Shown here: positions 8,139-17,138 of the stretch, in pieces
How the letters are laid out: every line of letters begins with the position of its first letter
Position numbering within the stretch: the first letter of the stretch is position 1
Assembly (NCBI GenBank): GCA_030149325.1
Contig: JASBRS010000059.1
Span: forward strand, 1 to 58,797
DNA: 58,797 bases
Direction: 5' to 3'
From: Deinococci bacterium
GTDB taxonomy: Bacteria; Deinococcota; Deinococci; Deinococcales; Trueperaceae
The notes under the pieces: model-generated
The model's input: only the letters and a program-made list of their open reading frames with translations
Database searches by the model: none
Told to the model about the DNA's origin: nothing
Made by a program: the position numbers and the translations under genes

Positions 8139-10031
8139 ATGCTGCGCAGGCTCATCAGAGCCGCCGGCGTCGTCGCGCTCACCCTCATGCCGGGTGGGGT
8201 TCTTCTCGCAGCAGCAGCCTCTTGGCGGACGTGTTACGGCCGTCGCGCCAGAAGTCGCATGCGCTTCTCGCTGATCGCATGGGGCGGATTCCTCTTGCTC
8301 CTCCTGCCAACGTTGGTGTTGACGGATCCCAACGCGTCGAAGACGGTGCTTCTCGAAGCCCTTCTGGGCCTGGGAGCGACTGCAGCGCTCTGTTTCAGGC
8401 AGGAGGACCTGGTAGCCGGCTTCATCTCAGCCTTGCTGGTCATGGCCGTCGCCGGTTCTGCTGAGAATCTTCTGGTGACCGGGTGGCGGCCGAGCCTTTC
8501 GGATGCCGTCCAGGTGCGAGGGATCAGCCCGCGCGGCCTTGTCGACGAGATCCGTGGCGCCGGTGCCCACGAGAGTGGGTTCTTGGAGCTCAAGCGGCCC
8601 CCAGGCTCGACGAACGTCTTGAATATCACAGTTCAATCACGGGCCGGTCGAGGTACTCAAGATTGGGACTTCATCAGGTCTCCAGCCGTCCTGTCCGTGG
8701 TGCCGATGGAAGGCGGTCATGGCGTCCGGATCTCGACATCCGATCGTGGCGATCCCTATCTCGTGCGCCGATATCCGATAGATGCACCGCACGGCTACGC
8801 AAGCTACCGCGCCCAGCTCCGACTTCGGATCGTATCCCCCAACCCGGCATGCGGCGAAATCTTCGTGGGCTCCCGGGGCGGCGTTGTTGGTACGCACCAG
8901 AACGTTTGCCTGACGGCCAGCTGGACGTCCTACGAGATCTCGTTCGCGCCCCGCCAGGAAGGCCTACACGCCATCGACGTTGTCGTCAGCGGCTTCCAGA
9001 ACGCCACCTACGAGCTGGACCGCCTGATCCTGCAGGAGTCCGCCCAGCCTGCAAGCAAGTCGTGGGAGACCCTAAAGGGCTTCCCGGCAGGGGGCTGGCT
9101 CGTAACGTCTGCTTCTTCTCGGAGTGATGACCGCCTCATGCACTCTCTGCCACTGCGTGCGGTATGGACGCCATCCAGCTTCTCCGTGCCGGTGCCCCCT
9201 GCGGCAACCAGTATTCGAATCGGCGCCTACATCGATGAGGGTACGTCCATGCAGCTGCGCCACTTGGAGGCAATAGACTCCAGCGGCCGTCGATGGAGAC
9301 CGATTCCCCCTACCAGACGGGCGAGCCTCTGGTTCCCGTCCCCGAACGTGGTCGGTCAGTCGGCTGTGATCTCAACGATCGTGGCCATGTCGGCCGCGGG
9401 CTCGTTCGGCGCTTCTACACTGGCCCTCCTGCTTGGTTCGCTGGTCGTGGGCCTCTCCGGGTCCCGAGCCGCCGCCACAATCCTCGTACTCGCAGGCCTG
9501 GCGCACCTCCTCCTGAGATCCCGCAACACACCCTCTGGCCGCGGTCGGATCTCTTCTCGGTTCTATCTTGTTGCCATCGCGTTGGCAGCCCTCGCCATGG
9601 TCTTCGTATTCCGAGGCGTGTCGAGCCGCCCTGGTAGCACACCCGAAGTCACACGTCCAGCCATCTGGCAGGCAGCGATTTCGGCCATCCAAACGTACCC
9701 GCTGTCTGGGCTCGCAGGTCACCACGTCTCCTTCAGGGACTGGTTTGCTGCGCAGCACGTTGGGCTCGCGCAAACGGTCACCCACGCTCACAACTTCTGG
9801 CTCCAGTTGGGAGCGCAGTTCGGTGTGCTTGGTCTTGTGGCGTCCTTGTGGCTGACAGCGTCGATGTTCGCCTATGCTCTGCGCCAGAAACGGCCCGGGC
9901 CTCTTCTTCTACTCGTGGGTTCCGCAACTCTTCTGAGTCTCGTGGACTACACCCTGTTCTCCTATGGAGTGGTCCTGCCCCTCATCGCGGGACTGACCTC
10001 CCTGGCAGAGGATCACGCGACCGACGCCTAG
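8139..10031 (+). CDS. O-antigen ligase-like membrane protein with a large extracytoplasmic insert
   Basis: 630 residues. Hydrophobic N-terminal segments (about 1-120) are followed by roughly 270 mostly non-hydrophobic residues (about 125-395) with beta-rich character. Further membrane segments then carry GLSGSRAA and TVTHAHNFWLQLGAQFGV (about 546-563), the Wzy_C/WaaL signature. WaaL-type proteins transfer undecaprenyl-linked glycan to lipid A core or another acceptor in the periplasm. The insert is unusual and looks like a carbohydrate-binding sandwich. It could be a ligase, or a polymerase alongside the product of 4731-6119. The downstream 176 bases contain no gene. Confidence 0.72.
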   Translation: MLRRLIRAAGVVALTLMPGGVLLAAAASWRTCYGRRARSRMRFSLIAWGGFLLLLLPTLVLTDPNASKTVLLEALLGLGATAALCFRQEDLVAGFISALLVMAVAGSAENLLVTGWRPSLSDAVQVRGISPRGLVDEIRGAGAHESGFLELKRPPGSTNVLNITVQSRAGRGTQDWDFIRSPAVLSVVPMEGGHGVRISTSDRGDPYLVRRYPIDAPHGYASYRAQLRLRIVSPNPACGEIFVGSRGGVVGTHQNVCLTASWTSYEISFAPRQEGLHAIDVVVSGFQNATYELDRLILQESAQPASKSWETLKGFPAGGWLVTSASSRSDDRLMHSLPLRAVWTPSSFSVPVPPAATSIRIGAYIDEGTSMQLRHLEAIDSSGRRWRPIPPTRRASLWFPSPNVVGQSAVISTIVAMSAAGSFGASTLALLLGSLVVGLSGSRAAATILVLAGLAHLLLRSRNTPSGRGRISSRFYLVAIALAALAMVFVFRGVSSRPGSTPEVTRPAIWQAAISAIQTYPLSGLAGHHVSFRDWFAAQHVGLAQTVTHAHNFWLQLGAQFGVLGLVASLWLTASMFAYALRQKRPGPLLLLVGSATLLSLVDYTLFSYGVVLPLIAGLTSLAEDHATDA

Positions 10032-10207
10032 CATCATGGCCGCGTCGCATCCACCCATTCCTTCCGGACGTCATACCCGGACTTCACAGTGGAGAACGCA
10101 GCCATGCTGGCCCCCAAAGACCATACGGATACAGATCCAGCCCTTGTGCGACGCAAGCATGAGAATTGCTTCCCGGTCGCGCTCGAGAATGACGCCATAC
10201 TAGGATC

Positions 10208-13200
10208 GTGCCCCGTCTGCCGGTCACCCGTCTCATCGCGTTTCTACTTGGTTTTGCGGTTGCCTTCCTACCTTCTTTTGGCCCGTTCGCCGCGATACTG
10301 TTCATCCTCACCGCCCGCCTAAGACTGCGCAGGTCGGATCTTCCGTGGTTACTTGGGGCGATCGTCTCGGCCGTGGCCACAGGCGATCATGGGGGCCTCG
10401 CGAGTGCGGCCTTCGGTGCCCTGCAGATTCTAGGACCGTGGGCCGTCTTCCGTGCGTTCATGGAAGTCCGACATCTCCACTCCCGGAGGCTCAAGAGTGC
10501 CGAGGTGCTGACTGGCCTCTTCGTCGGCTTCCTCGCTGTCATCGTCCTCGGCTTCAGCAGTGTCCGTTGGAATCTGGCCTACCCCTCGTTCACACAGGTG
10601 GTCACCTGGGGCGGGAATCCCGCGCTCTTCGCTCACATGACCCTCGTGGTTGGCAGCGTGATTGCCCTGCTCGCGAACGATGGCTGGCTTCCTGTCGCAA
10701 CGCTCTCGCTCGCTACGGTCGGAACACTCGCGTCTGGAACCCTAGAAGCCGCCATCGGACTCGTGATGGTCATTGCGTACCTAGCGATACGATCCTTGAC
10801 GCGACGTAGGTGGCGAACGGCAATCCCACTTGGATTCCTGGGCCTGCTCGTCGGAGCACTGGTGCTTCTCGGTCCGAAGATAGGTCTCGGCACGATTGGT
10901 TTCGTCGTCGATCCTGCGCCCCACACAGCGGGCATCAACTTGGTTCGAGGTTCGGAACTGCCGACCGGCGACTGGTGGGATCATCGGAACGTAGCTGTTG
11001 AGACCTCCCATACCGAACTGGCTGGACGCCGGTTGACGGCATATCGGATTACCAAACGTGGACAGGCTGGCTGGCTTCGTCTTCAACAGGTTATCCAGCT
11101 CCAGGCTGATACCACATACACCGCAAGTGCTTGGATCCTCGACGACGGGCCCTCGCAGGCAGGCATCCAGGGCTGGGGGAAGATCGGGGCCAACCATGTG
11201 TTCGCTCTCACCATGGCGCTCACCGACCACCGCGTTCAGGCGGAAGTCGTCGGCCCAGGCGCGGTCATACAGCATGGCATCTTGGCTCGTGAGGGCCACT
11301 GGAAGCGCGTCTACGCAACCTTCCGTTACGGGGGCGATCGTCCTCTCAATTGGTACGTCGGGCTAGCTCCCGACGCCCGCTCAGTACCAGATACCACAGC
11401 CACCTTCGCAGGATTCCAGGTCGAACCGGGAGGTCCGACGGCCTATCAGCCCGGGCCCGCTGATCGTGGGCTGAGTTTGGCTGCGGGTCGCCTCACGATG
11501 TGGCGCGTGGCGTGGGAAGGGATCAGGCAAGACCCCTGGTTCGGTCATGGCCCAAAGACGTTCGCCGAGTTCTATCAACACTCGGATCTGAGAGAATCGG
11601 CCCTCGCCGGCTTGGTGCCAGCTCACGCTCACGACTTGATCCTCGAGGTGCTCTTCGAACGCGGAATCGTAGGGCTGGCCGGTTTCTTGCTCCTCCTGAC
11701 GGGGTTGGCCTGGGCGGCCGTGCGCAACCGAGACGTCGGCTATCTCGTCGTTCTCGGCGCCATCTTGTTGGCAAACGTCTTCGACGTCAGCTTCTACTTC
11801 GGAGGCGTGCTCTACCCTCTCGCGGCCGCGGCCGGTTGGCGGTCTCGAGAGCTAGCTGCCGGAAAACCTGCCGCCGACTCGATGTCTCGACAGGTTGCCG
11901 TCCGCCTGGTGCTCGCGGGAACGGACTTCGGACTCGCCTACCTTGCATTGGCAGCATCAGCTGGGATCTTGGGGTGGGTTGGCCCCAGCGTACCCGGCTC
12001 CGTTGCACTTCCTTCCGATCTTGGTGGCATCCTCGTCTTCCTTTGGCCCGCGATGAGCTGGCGCGAGGCTCTTTACCCCGGCTACGGCATGACGGAACCA
12101 GAGGAGCTCCGGCGTCAGATCTTGGCCGCCACCTATTCTGGCGCGTTCTACCTTGTGGGGGCGATCGCCTTCACAGGTGATAGCTCCACACAGCTCCCAA
12201 TCGCCGTACTCACGACGATCTTCGCCTGTGTCTTGCTCCCTCTCGGGCGCGCGACCGCGAAGCGCGTGTTGAGGGCGCTTGGGCTCTGGGGCCGCGCAGT
12301 CGTAATTCTGGGCTCCGGCTTGGTGGCATCGACCATCGCAAGGACCTTGACCCACCGTTCCCTCGACGGCCTCAATCCCATCGCGGTATTCGCCGACGAC
12401 GTCCACGGGACCTCTGCCGAAATGGTGGGGGGAGTTCCCCTCATCGGCCCCATTTCTGCAGCGAACACGTTCGCCCGCCGCGAGGGCGTCCACCACGCCA
12501 TCGTGGCCATGGATCCTGTCACGTCGTCGAGCCGCCTGACCAAGCTCGATCCCAAGGACAACCCCTTCACCATCGTCCAGTACGTCCCCGATCTCCCGGG
12601 ACTCCCGGTCCTGGGCGTCCGCGCGGCCTCGCTCGACAACCTCCTCGCCCTCCAGGTCCGCAACGAGCTGGCCTCCCCCTTCAACCGCGCGGTCAAGCGC
12701 GCCCTCGATCTGACGGGCGTCGTGGTCGGCGGCCTCCTCATCAGCCCGCTCCTCCTCGCCCTGGCCCTGGCCGTCGTGCTCGACTCGCGCGGGCCCGCCC
12801 TCTTCGCCCACACCCGCGTCGGACGCAACGGCCGCAGGGTCCGCGTCTGGAAGTTCCGCACCATGGTGGCGGACGCGGCGACGCAGCTCGAGCGCCACCT
12901 GGCCGCCGACCCGGCGCTGCGCGCCGAGTGGGAGGCCACCCACAAGCTCAAGGACGACCCGCGGGTCACGCGGGTCGGGCGCTTCCTCAGGCGTTTCAGC
13001 CTCGACGAGCTGCCGCAGTTGTGGAACGTATTGATCGGCGAGATGAGCCTGGTCGGACCCCGTCCGATCGTCGACGACGAGGTCGCGAAGTACCGCGACG
13101 CCTTCGACCTCTACACCATGGTCCGCCCCGGCATGACCGGCTACTGGCAGATCTCCGGCCGGTCCGACACCGACTACGACCAGCGGGTCGAGCTGGACAG

Positions 13201-13291
13201 CTTCTACGTCCGCAACTGGTCGGTGTGGCTCGACGTCATCGTGCTGATCAAGACGGTCTCGGCCGTCCTCAAGCGCGACGGCGCCTACTGA
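10208..13291 (+). CDS. Fusion: O-antigen ligase/polymerase-like module plus priming phosphoglycosyltransferase (WbaP/WcaJ type)
   Basis: 1027 residues in one uninterrupted frame from GTG 10208 (a CATACT hexamer lies 6 bases upstream). Residues 1-230 are membrane segments. About 235-420 is an extracytoplasmic domain resembling a carbohydrate-binding module (TYTASAWI, HWKRVYATFRY, FAGFQVEPG). About 420-545 holds the ligase motif AHAHDLILEVLFERGIVGL. From about 555 a second set of membrane helices begins, then a nucleotide-binding-like region (VVILGSGLVASTIA). The catalytic domain from about 825 to 1027 has KFRTM, SLDELPQLWN, SLVGPRP and PGMTGYWQISGR, which are conserved in polyprenyl-phosphate sugar-1-phosphate transferases. 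Codon use turns GC-rich at about base 12,400-12,600, inside the transferase half. Confidence 0.85.
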   Translation: MPRLPVTRLIAFLLGFAVAFLPSFGPFAAILFILTARLRLRRSDLPWLLGAIVSAVATGDHGGLASAAFGALQILGPWAVFRAFMEVRHLHSRRLKSAEVLTGLFVGFLAVIVLGFSSVRWNLAYPSFTQVVTWGGNPALFAHMTLVVGSVIALLANDGWLPVATLSLATVGTLASGTLEAAIGLVMVIAYLAIRSLTRRRWRTAIPLGFLGLLVGALVLLGPKIGLGTIGFVVDPAPHTAGINLVRGSELPTGDWWDHRNVAVETSHTELAGRRLTAYRITKRGQAGWLRLQQVIQLQADTTYTASAWILDDGPSQAGIQGWGKIGANHVFALTMALTDHRVQAEVVGPGAVIQHGILAREGHWKRVYATFRYGGDRPLNWYVGLAPDARSVPDTTATFAGFQVEPGGPTAYQPGPADRGLSLAAGRLTMWRVAWEGIRQDPWFGHGPKTFAEFYQHSDLRESALAGLVPAHAHDLILEVLFERGIVGLAGFLLLLTGLAWAAVRNRDVGYLVVLGAILLANVFDVSFYFGGVLYPLAAAAGWRSRELAAGKPAADSMSRQVAVRLVLAGTDFGLAYLALAASAGILGWVGPSVPGSVALPSDLGGILVFLWPAMSWREALYPGYGMTEPEELRRQILAATYSGAFYLVGAIAFTGDSSTQLPIAVLTTIFACVLLPLGRATAKRVLRALGLWGRAVVILGSGLVASTIARTLTHRSLDGLNPIAVFADDVHGTSAEMVGGVPLIGPISAANTFARREGVHHAIVAMDPVTSSSRLTKLDPKDNPFTIVQYVPDLPGLPVLGVRAASLDNLLALQVRNELASPFNRAVKRALDLTGVVVGGLLISPLLLALALAVVLDSRGPALFAHTRVGRNGRRVRVWKFRTMVADAATQLERHLAADPALRAEWEATHKLKDDPRVTRVGRFLRRFSLDELPQLWNVLIGEMSLVGPRPIVDDEVAKYRDAFDLYTMVRPGMTGYWQISGRSDTDYDQRVELDSFYVRNWSVWLDVIVLIKTVSAVLKRDGAY

Positions 13292-13345
13292 GCAACGCCC
13301 GCAGCGGCGTGAGATGCTTGGACGTGCCGGGCTGGAGCGCTGCAG

Positions 13346-13361
13346 TAGACTGACCCCGGTG
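13346..13361 (+). promoter_or_regulatory. -10 element placing a leaderless start at uppS
   Basis: TAGACT at 13346-13351 ends 7 bases before GTG 13359, so transcription would begin at or next to the start codon. No good -35 sits at 17 bp. The same hexamer occurs ahead of manC (14247-14252) and, on the minus strand, ahead of the EtfD-like gene (33422-33427). Confidence 0.4.
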
Positions 13362-14198
13362 AGCACCCAGGCCCAGGCCGCCCCGGGCACGCGACAGCGT
13401 CGTGCCCTAGGACTCGTGAGCAACCTCGCGCGGCCGCTGTACTGGCTCTACGAGCGGCGCCTGCTGCGTGTGGTCAAGGGCTCGCACCTGCTCCCCCGCC
13501 ACATCGGCATCATCATGGACGGCAACCGCCGCTTCGCCCAGGCCATCGGCATGGACCTGGAGGCCGGCCACGACTACGGCGCCACCAAGGCCCGCGAGGT
13601 GCTCGACTGGTGCCTGGAGCTGGGGATCCGGCACGTGACGCTGTGGGGGTTCAGCACCGACAACCGCGGCCGCGCGCCGCAGGAGGTGGCGCACCTCCAC
13701 CGCATCTTCGGGCAGCAGGCGCGCGACCTCCTCACCGACGAGCGCATCCACGCCAACCGCGTGCGGGTGCGCGTCATCGGCGACATCGAGGACTTCCCCG
13801 CCGAGGCCAAGGAGGCGTTGCGCGCCATGGAGGCCGCCACCGCCGACTACGACGGCATGCAGGTCAACGTTGCGCTGGGCTACGGCGGCCGCGAGGAGAT
13901 CGTGGCGGCCGTGCGCAGCCTGCTCGCCGAGAAAGCGGCGGCGGGATCCGACCTGACGGCCGCCGCGAAGGGGCTCGATGCCGACGCCATCGGCCGGCAC
14001 CTCTACACCGCCGGCCTGCCCGATCCCGACTTCGTCATCCGCACCAGCGGCGAGGTGCGGCTCTCGGGCTTCCTGCTGTGGCAGAGCGCCTACAGCGAGT
14101 TCTACTTCTGCGACGCCTTCTGGCCCGAGTTCCGCAAGCTCGACTTCCTGCGCGCGGTCCGCAGCTTCCAGGCACGCGAGCGGCGCTTCGGTCGCTGA
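13359..14198 (+). CDS. uppS: Undecaprenyl diphosphate synthase (isoprenyl transferase)
   Basis: A 279-residue cis-prenyltransferase that condenses isopentenyl diphosphate onto farnesyl diphosphate to make the C55 lipid carrier. HIGIIMDGNRRFA carries the catalytic Asp (about D54). STDNRGR, then GYGGREEI and RTSGEVRLSGFLLWQ near the C-terminus, are the other conserved blocks. I chose GTG 13359 because of the TAGACT at the leaderless distance; ATG 13314 would add 15 residues with no similarity. The wording of the C-terminus (FYFCDAFWPEF, FQARERRFG) reads like Deinococcus homologues. It supplies the carrier used by the glycan locus and by peptidoglycan synthesis. Confidence 0.93.
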   Translation: MSTQAQAAPGTRQRRALGLVSNLARPLYWLYERRLLRVVKGSHLLPRHIGIIMDGNRRFAQAIGMDLEAGHDYGATKAREVLDWCLELGIRHVTLWGFSTDNRGRAPQEVAHLHRIFGQQARDLLTDERIHANRVRVRVIGDIEDFPAEAKEALRAMEAATADYDGMQVNVALGYGGREEIVAAVRSLLAEKAAAGSDLTAAAKGLDADAIGRHLYTAGLPDPDFVIRTSGEVRLSGFLLWQSAYSEFYFCDAFWPEFRKLDFLRAVRSFQARERRFGR

Positions 14199-14297
14199 GC
14201 ACCCCAGGGCCTCCCCCTTCCCGCGCAGCGCATCCGTTCTAGACGGTAGACTGGGCCCTACCGAGCTGGAGACGCTCACCCGGAGAAGGGGGAAGGT

Positions 14298-15374
14298 TTG
14301 AGACCGTTCGTCGCCGTCATCATGGCCGGGGGCAAGGGGCAACGCTTCTGGCCGCTGTCCACTCCCGAGCGCCCCAAGCAGTTCCTCGACCTCAGCCACT
14401 CGGGCCAGACGCTCATCCAGGCCACCTACGATCGCGTCCTGCACCTCACCGGCGACCCCGAGAGGGTGTTCGTGTCGACCGGGCGACGCTACGTGGATCT
14501 GGTGCGCGAGCAGCTCCCCGGCATCCCCACCGTCAACCTGCTCATCGAGCCCGAGGGGCGCGACTCGGCCCCGGCCGTGGCGCTCGCGGCCCTCACGGTG
14601 CACGCCCGCTACGGCGACGTCATCATGGGGCTGTTCTCGTCCGATCACGAGATCGGCGACAGCGACGCCTTCGAGGCCACCCTCCGGGGCGCCATCGAGC
14701 TCGCCGACGCGCGCGAGGGCCTGGTGACCATCGGCATCCAGCCCACGCGCCCGGCCACCGGCTACGGCTACATCGAGAAGGGGGCCGAGGCCGACGGGGG
14801 TTTCGAGGTGGCGCGCTTCGTGGAGAAGCCCAACCGCCGCACCGCCGAGTCGTACCTGAGCTCGGGGCGCTACGTGTGGAACGCCGGCATCTTCGTGTGG
14901 CCCACCGGGGCCATCCTCGATGAGCTCGACCGGCACGTCCCCGAGCTCATGACGCCGCTGCGCGACGCCTTCCACCACGGCGAGATCGGCAGGGTCTTCC
15001 CGACGCTCACCAAGATCTCCATCGACTTCGCGGTCATGGAGCGGACCGACCGCGCCTTCGTGGTGCCGGGCAGCTTCGACTGGGACGACGTCGGCGACTG
15101 GGTGGCGCTCGAACGCCTGTTGCGCCAGCACGCCGGCGAGCACGGCGTCGAGGCGAGCGACACCAACACCGTGGTCGGCCGTCACGTCGGCATGGACACC
15201 TCGGGGAACATCATCTACACCGAGGATCCCGACGACGTGATCGTCACGCTCGGGGTCGAGGGGCTGGTCGTGGTGAAGCGCGGCAACACCGTCCTGCTGG
15301 TCCGCAAGGACCGCGTCCAGGACATCAAGACGCTGCTCCAGGACGAGCGTCTGCACGAGCTCATCGACGGCTGA
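14298..15374 (+). CDS. manC: Mannose-1-phosphate guanylyltransferase
   Basis: 358 residues starting at TTG 14298, with a strong Shine-Dalgarno (GAAGGGGGAAGG, 14284-14295) just upstream. The nucleotidyltransferase signature VIMAGGKGQRFWPLS (8-21), then PKQFL, YGYIEKG, FVEKPNR (about 173-179) and FDWDDVGDW, match GDP-mannose pyrophosphorylase. It makes GDP-mannose from mannose-1-phosphate and GTP. Its length fits a single-function enzyme without the fused isomerase domain. It probably feeds the glycan locus but lies in GC-rich housekeeping-style DNA. It converges with the aldehyde dehydrogenase gene only 19 bases downstream. Confidence 0.92.
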   Translation: MRPFVAVIMAGGKGQRFWPLSTPERPKQFLDLSHSGQTLIQATYDRVLHLTGDPERVFVSTGRRYVDLVREQLPGIPTVNLLIEPEGRDSAPAVALAALTVHARYGDVIMGLFSSDHEIGDSDAFEATLRGAIELADAREGLVTIGIQPTRPATGYGYIEKGAEADGGFEVARFVEKPNRRTAESYLSSGRYVWNAGIFVWPTGAILDELDRHVPELMTPLRDAFHHGEIGRVFPTLTKISIDFAVMERTDRAFVVPGSFDWDDVGDWVALERLLRQHAGEHGVEASDTNTVVGRHVGMDTSGNIIYTEDPDDVIVTLGVEGLVVVKRGNTVLLVRKDRVQDIKTLLQDERLHELIDG

Positions 15375-15393
15375 AGCCCGACCGGGCCGACCC

Positions 15394-16989
15394 CTAGAAG
15401 AGCTCCTCCACCGCCACTGGCGGCTTGGGCTCGACGTAGGCGGTCTCCATCTGTGCCAGTTGCAGCTTGCCCGAGATGTCGTCGTTGACGGCGTGCCAGC
15501 GGGTATAGAACTCGATCACCCAGATGCCAGACTCGCGCGTGCCGTTGCCCGAGCCCTTCACCCCGCCGAAGGGCATGTGGGCCTCGGCCCCCACGGTGGT
15601 GTTGTTGATCGAGGTCATCCCCGCCTCGATGCCGTCCTTGAAGGCGTACGCCCACTCGCGGCTGTCGGTGTAGATGGCGCTCGAGAGGCCGTAGTCGACG
15701 GCGTTGGCGGTGCGGATGGCGTCGGCGATGCCGTCGACCTTCACCAGATTGATGGTGGGGCCGAAGATCTCCTCCTGGAACTGCCGCATCCCCGGCCGCA
15801 CGCCCTCCCACACCGTGGGCCAGCCGTAGTAGGCGGCCTCGGGGTCGCCCACGAAGCCGGCAGGGCGGCTGTCGGCGGTGATCCGGCCCTCGCCGTGGAG
15901 CAGCGTGGCGCCGTCCTCCCGCCCCCACTGGTAGTGCTCCTCCCAGCGCTCGAAGAAGCGGCGGTTGATGAACGGGCCGTAGAGCACCTCGGGATGCTTG
16001 TTGGGGTCGCCGATCTTCAGGGAGCGCACGCGCTCCAGGAAGCGCTCCTTGAAGGCGTCGTAGATGGGAGCGTCGACCAGGATGTTGCCGGCCGAGGTGC
16101 AGCGCTGGCCACCGGTGCCGAAGGCGGAGAAGATGGCCCCCTCGACGGCGTTGTCGAGGTCGGCGTCGCGCAGGATCACCAGCGGGTTCTTGCCGCCCAG
16201 CTCGAGCGTGGGGTGGATGAGGTTGCGCCCCGCCACCTCGCCGATGTGGCGTCCGACCCGGGTGCTGCCGGTGAAGGCGAACTTGTCGATCAGGCCCTCG
16301 TCCATCATGTCGACCAGGTATTCGCCAGCGGCGTCCTTGCCCTGCCCGAACACCACGTTGAGCACGCCCGCCGGCAGGCCGGCCTCCTCCATCAACCGGG
16401 CGAAGGCGTAGGCGACCGCCGGGGCGTCCTCGCTGGGCTTCCACACGATGGTGTTGCCGGTGAGCAGGGCGGGGATGATCTTCCAGCTCGGCACCGCGAT
16501 GGGGAAGTTGCCGGCGGTGACGATGGCGACCACGCCGAGCGGCCGGCGGTAGGTGAGGAGCTCCTTGTTGGGCATCTCCGAGGGCACCGTCTGCCCGTAC
16601 AGGCGCCGGCCCTCCGACTGGAAGAAGTGGCAGGTGTCGATGGCCTCCTGGACGCTGCCGCGCGCCTCCTTGAGGGTCTTGCCCATCTCGCGCGTCACCA
16701 GCCGGCTGAGCGCCTCCTTCTCGCGCTCCAGGGCCTTGCCGATGGAGCCGATGAGTTCGCCGCGGATCGGTGCCGGCGTCTTCGACCAGGCGGGGAAGGC
16801 GCGCTTCGCCGCCTCGCAGGCCGCGCGCACCTGCTCGCGGGTGGCCTCCGGGAACACGCCGACGACGTCCTGCAGGTCGCTCGAGTTCCTCGACTCGAAG
16901 GTGCGCTGGCTGGTCACGACGGCGCCGTCGATGAGGTGACCGAGGGTCGTTCCGGGGGCCGCCTTCTCGGCCGTGGGGGTGTCGGACAT
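15394..16989 (-). CDS. NAD(P)-dependent aldehyde dehydrogenase
   Basis: 531 residues of the ALDH superfamily. TAGNFPIAVP (158-167) holds the catalytic-site Asn, NTIVWKPSE (179-187) the cofactor-binding Lys, LELGGKNP (262-269) the general base E263, and GGQRCTSAG (293-301) the nucleophile C297. All key residues are present, so it should be active. The start is preceded by GGAGGGAGGAA. A TAGGCT hexamer about 40 bases upstream could be its -10. Substrate is not clear; the wording resembles semialdehyde-type ALDHs of thermophilic bacteria. It appears to be transcribed separately from the upstream dehydrogenase gene (149-base gap). Confidence 0.88.
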   Translation of the reverse strand: MSDTPTAEKAAPGTTLGHLIDGAVVTSQRTFESRNSSDLQDVVGVFPEATREQVRAACEAAKRAFPAWSKTPAPIRGELIGSIGKALEREKEALSRLVTREMGKTLKEARGSVQEAIDTCHFFQSEGRRLYGQTVPSEMPNKELLTYRRPLGVVAIVTAGNFPIAVPSWKIIPALLTGNTIVWKPSEDAPAVAYAFARLMEEAGLPAGVLNVVFGQGKDAAGEYLVDMMDEGLIDKFAFTGSTRVGRHIGEVAGRNLIHPTLELGGKNPLVILRDADLDNAVEGAIFSAFGTGGQRCTSAGNILVDAPIYDAFKERFLERVRSLKIGDPNKHPEVLYGPFINRRFFERWEEHYQWGREDGATLLHGEGRITADSRPAGFVGDPEAAYYGWPTVWEGVRPGMRQFQEEIFGPTINLVKVDGIADAIRTANAVDYGLSSAIYTDSREWAYAFKDGIEAGMTSINNTTVGAEAHMPFGGVKGSGNGTRESGIWVIEFYTRWHAVNDDISGKLQLAQMETAYVEPKPPVAVEELF

Positions 16990-17138
16990 GGGGTTCCTCC
17001 CTCCGGGGCGCCGTGACGACCGTGGAACGAGCCTAGACTCGTCAGGGACGGCGCTCCCGCGATGTCACGAGGATACCACGGCGGTCCCCGCGGGCCCGCA
17101 TCCGGCGGCCCGCGCCACGACACCCGGCCCGGCCCGCC

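Noticed and set aside
10089-10322. 77-codon frame between the two ligase-like genes
   Set aside because: No similarity, and it overlaps the well-supported GTG start of the fusion gene in another frame.
13407-15356. A 649-codon open frame antisense to uppS and manC, and similar long antisense frames throughout (for example 28406-31150, 31363-33234, 36004-38484)
   Set aside because: They arise because GC-ending codons suppress stops on the opposite strand. The translations are rich in His, Arg, Gly, Val and Leu without motifs, whereas the sense frames are clear known proteins.
15375-15393. GCCCG-AC-CGGGC next to the manC/aldehyde dehydrogenase junction as a terminator
   Set aside because: The loop would be only two bases and the stem five, too weak to call.
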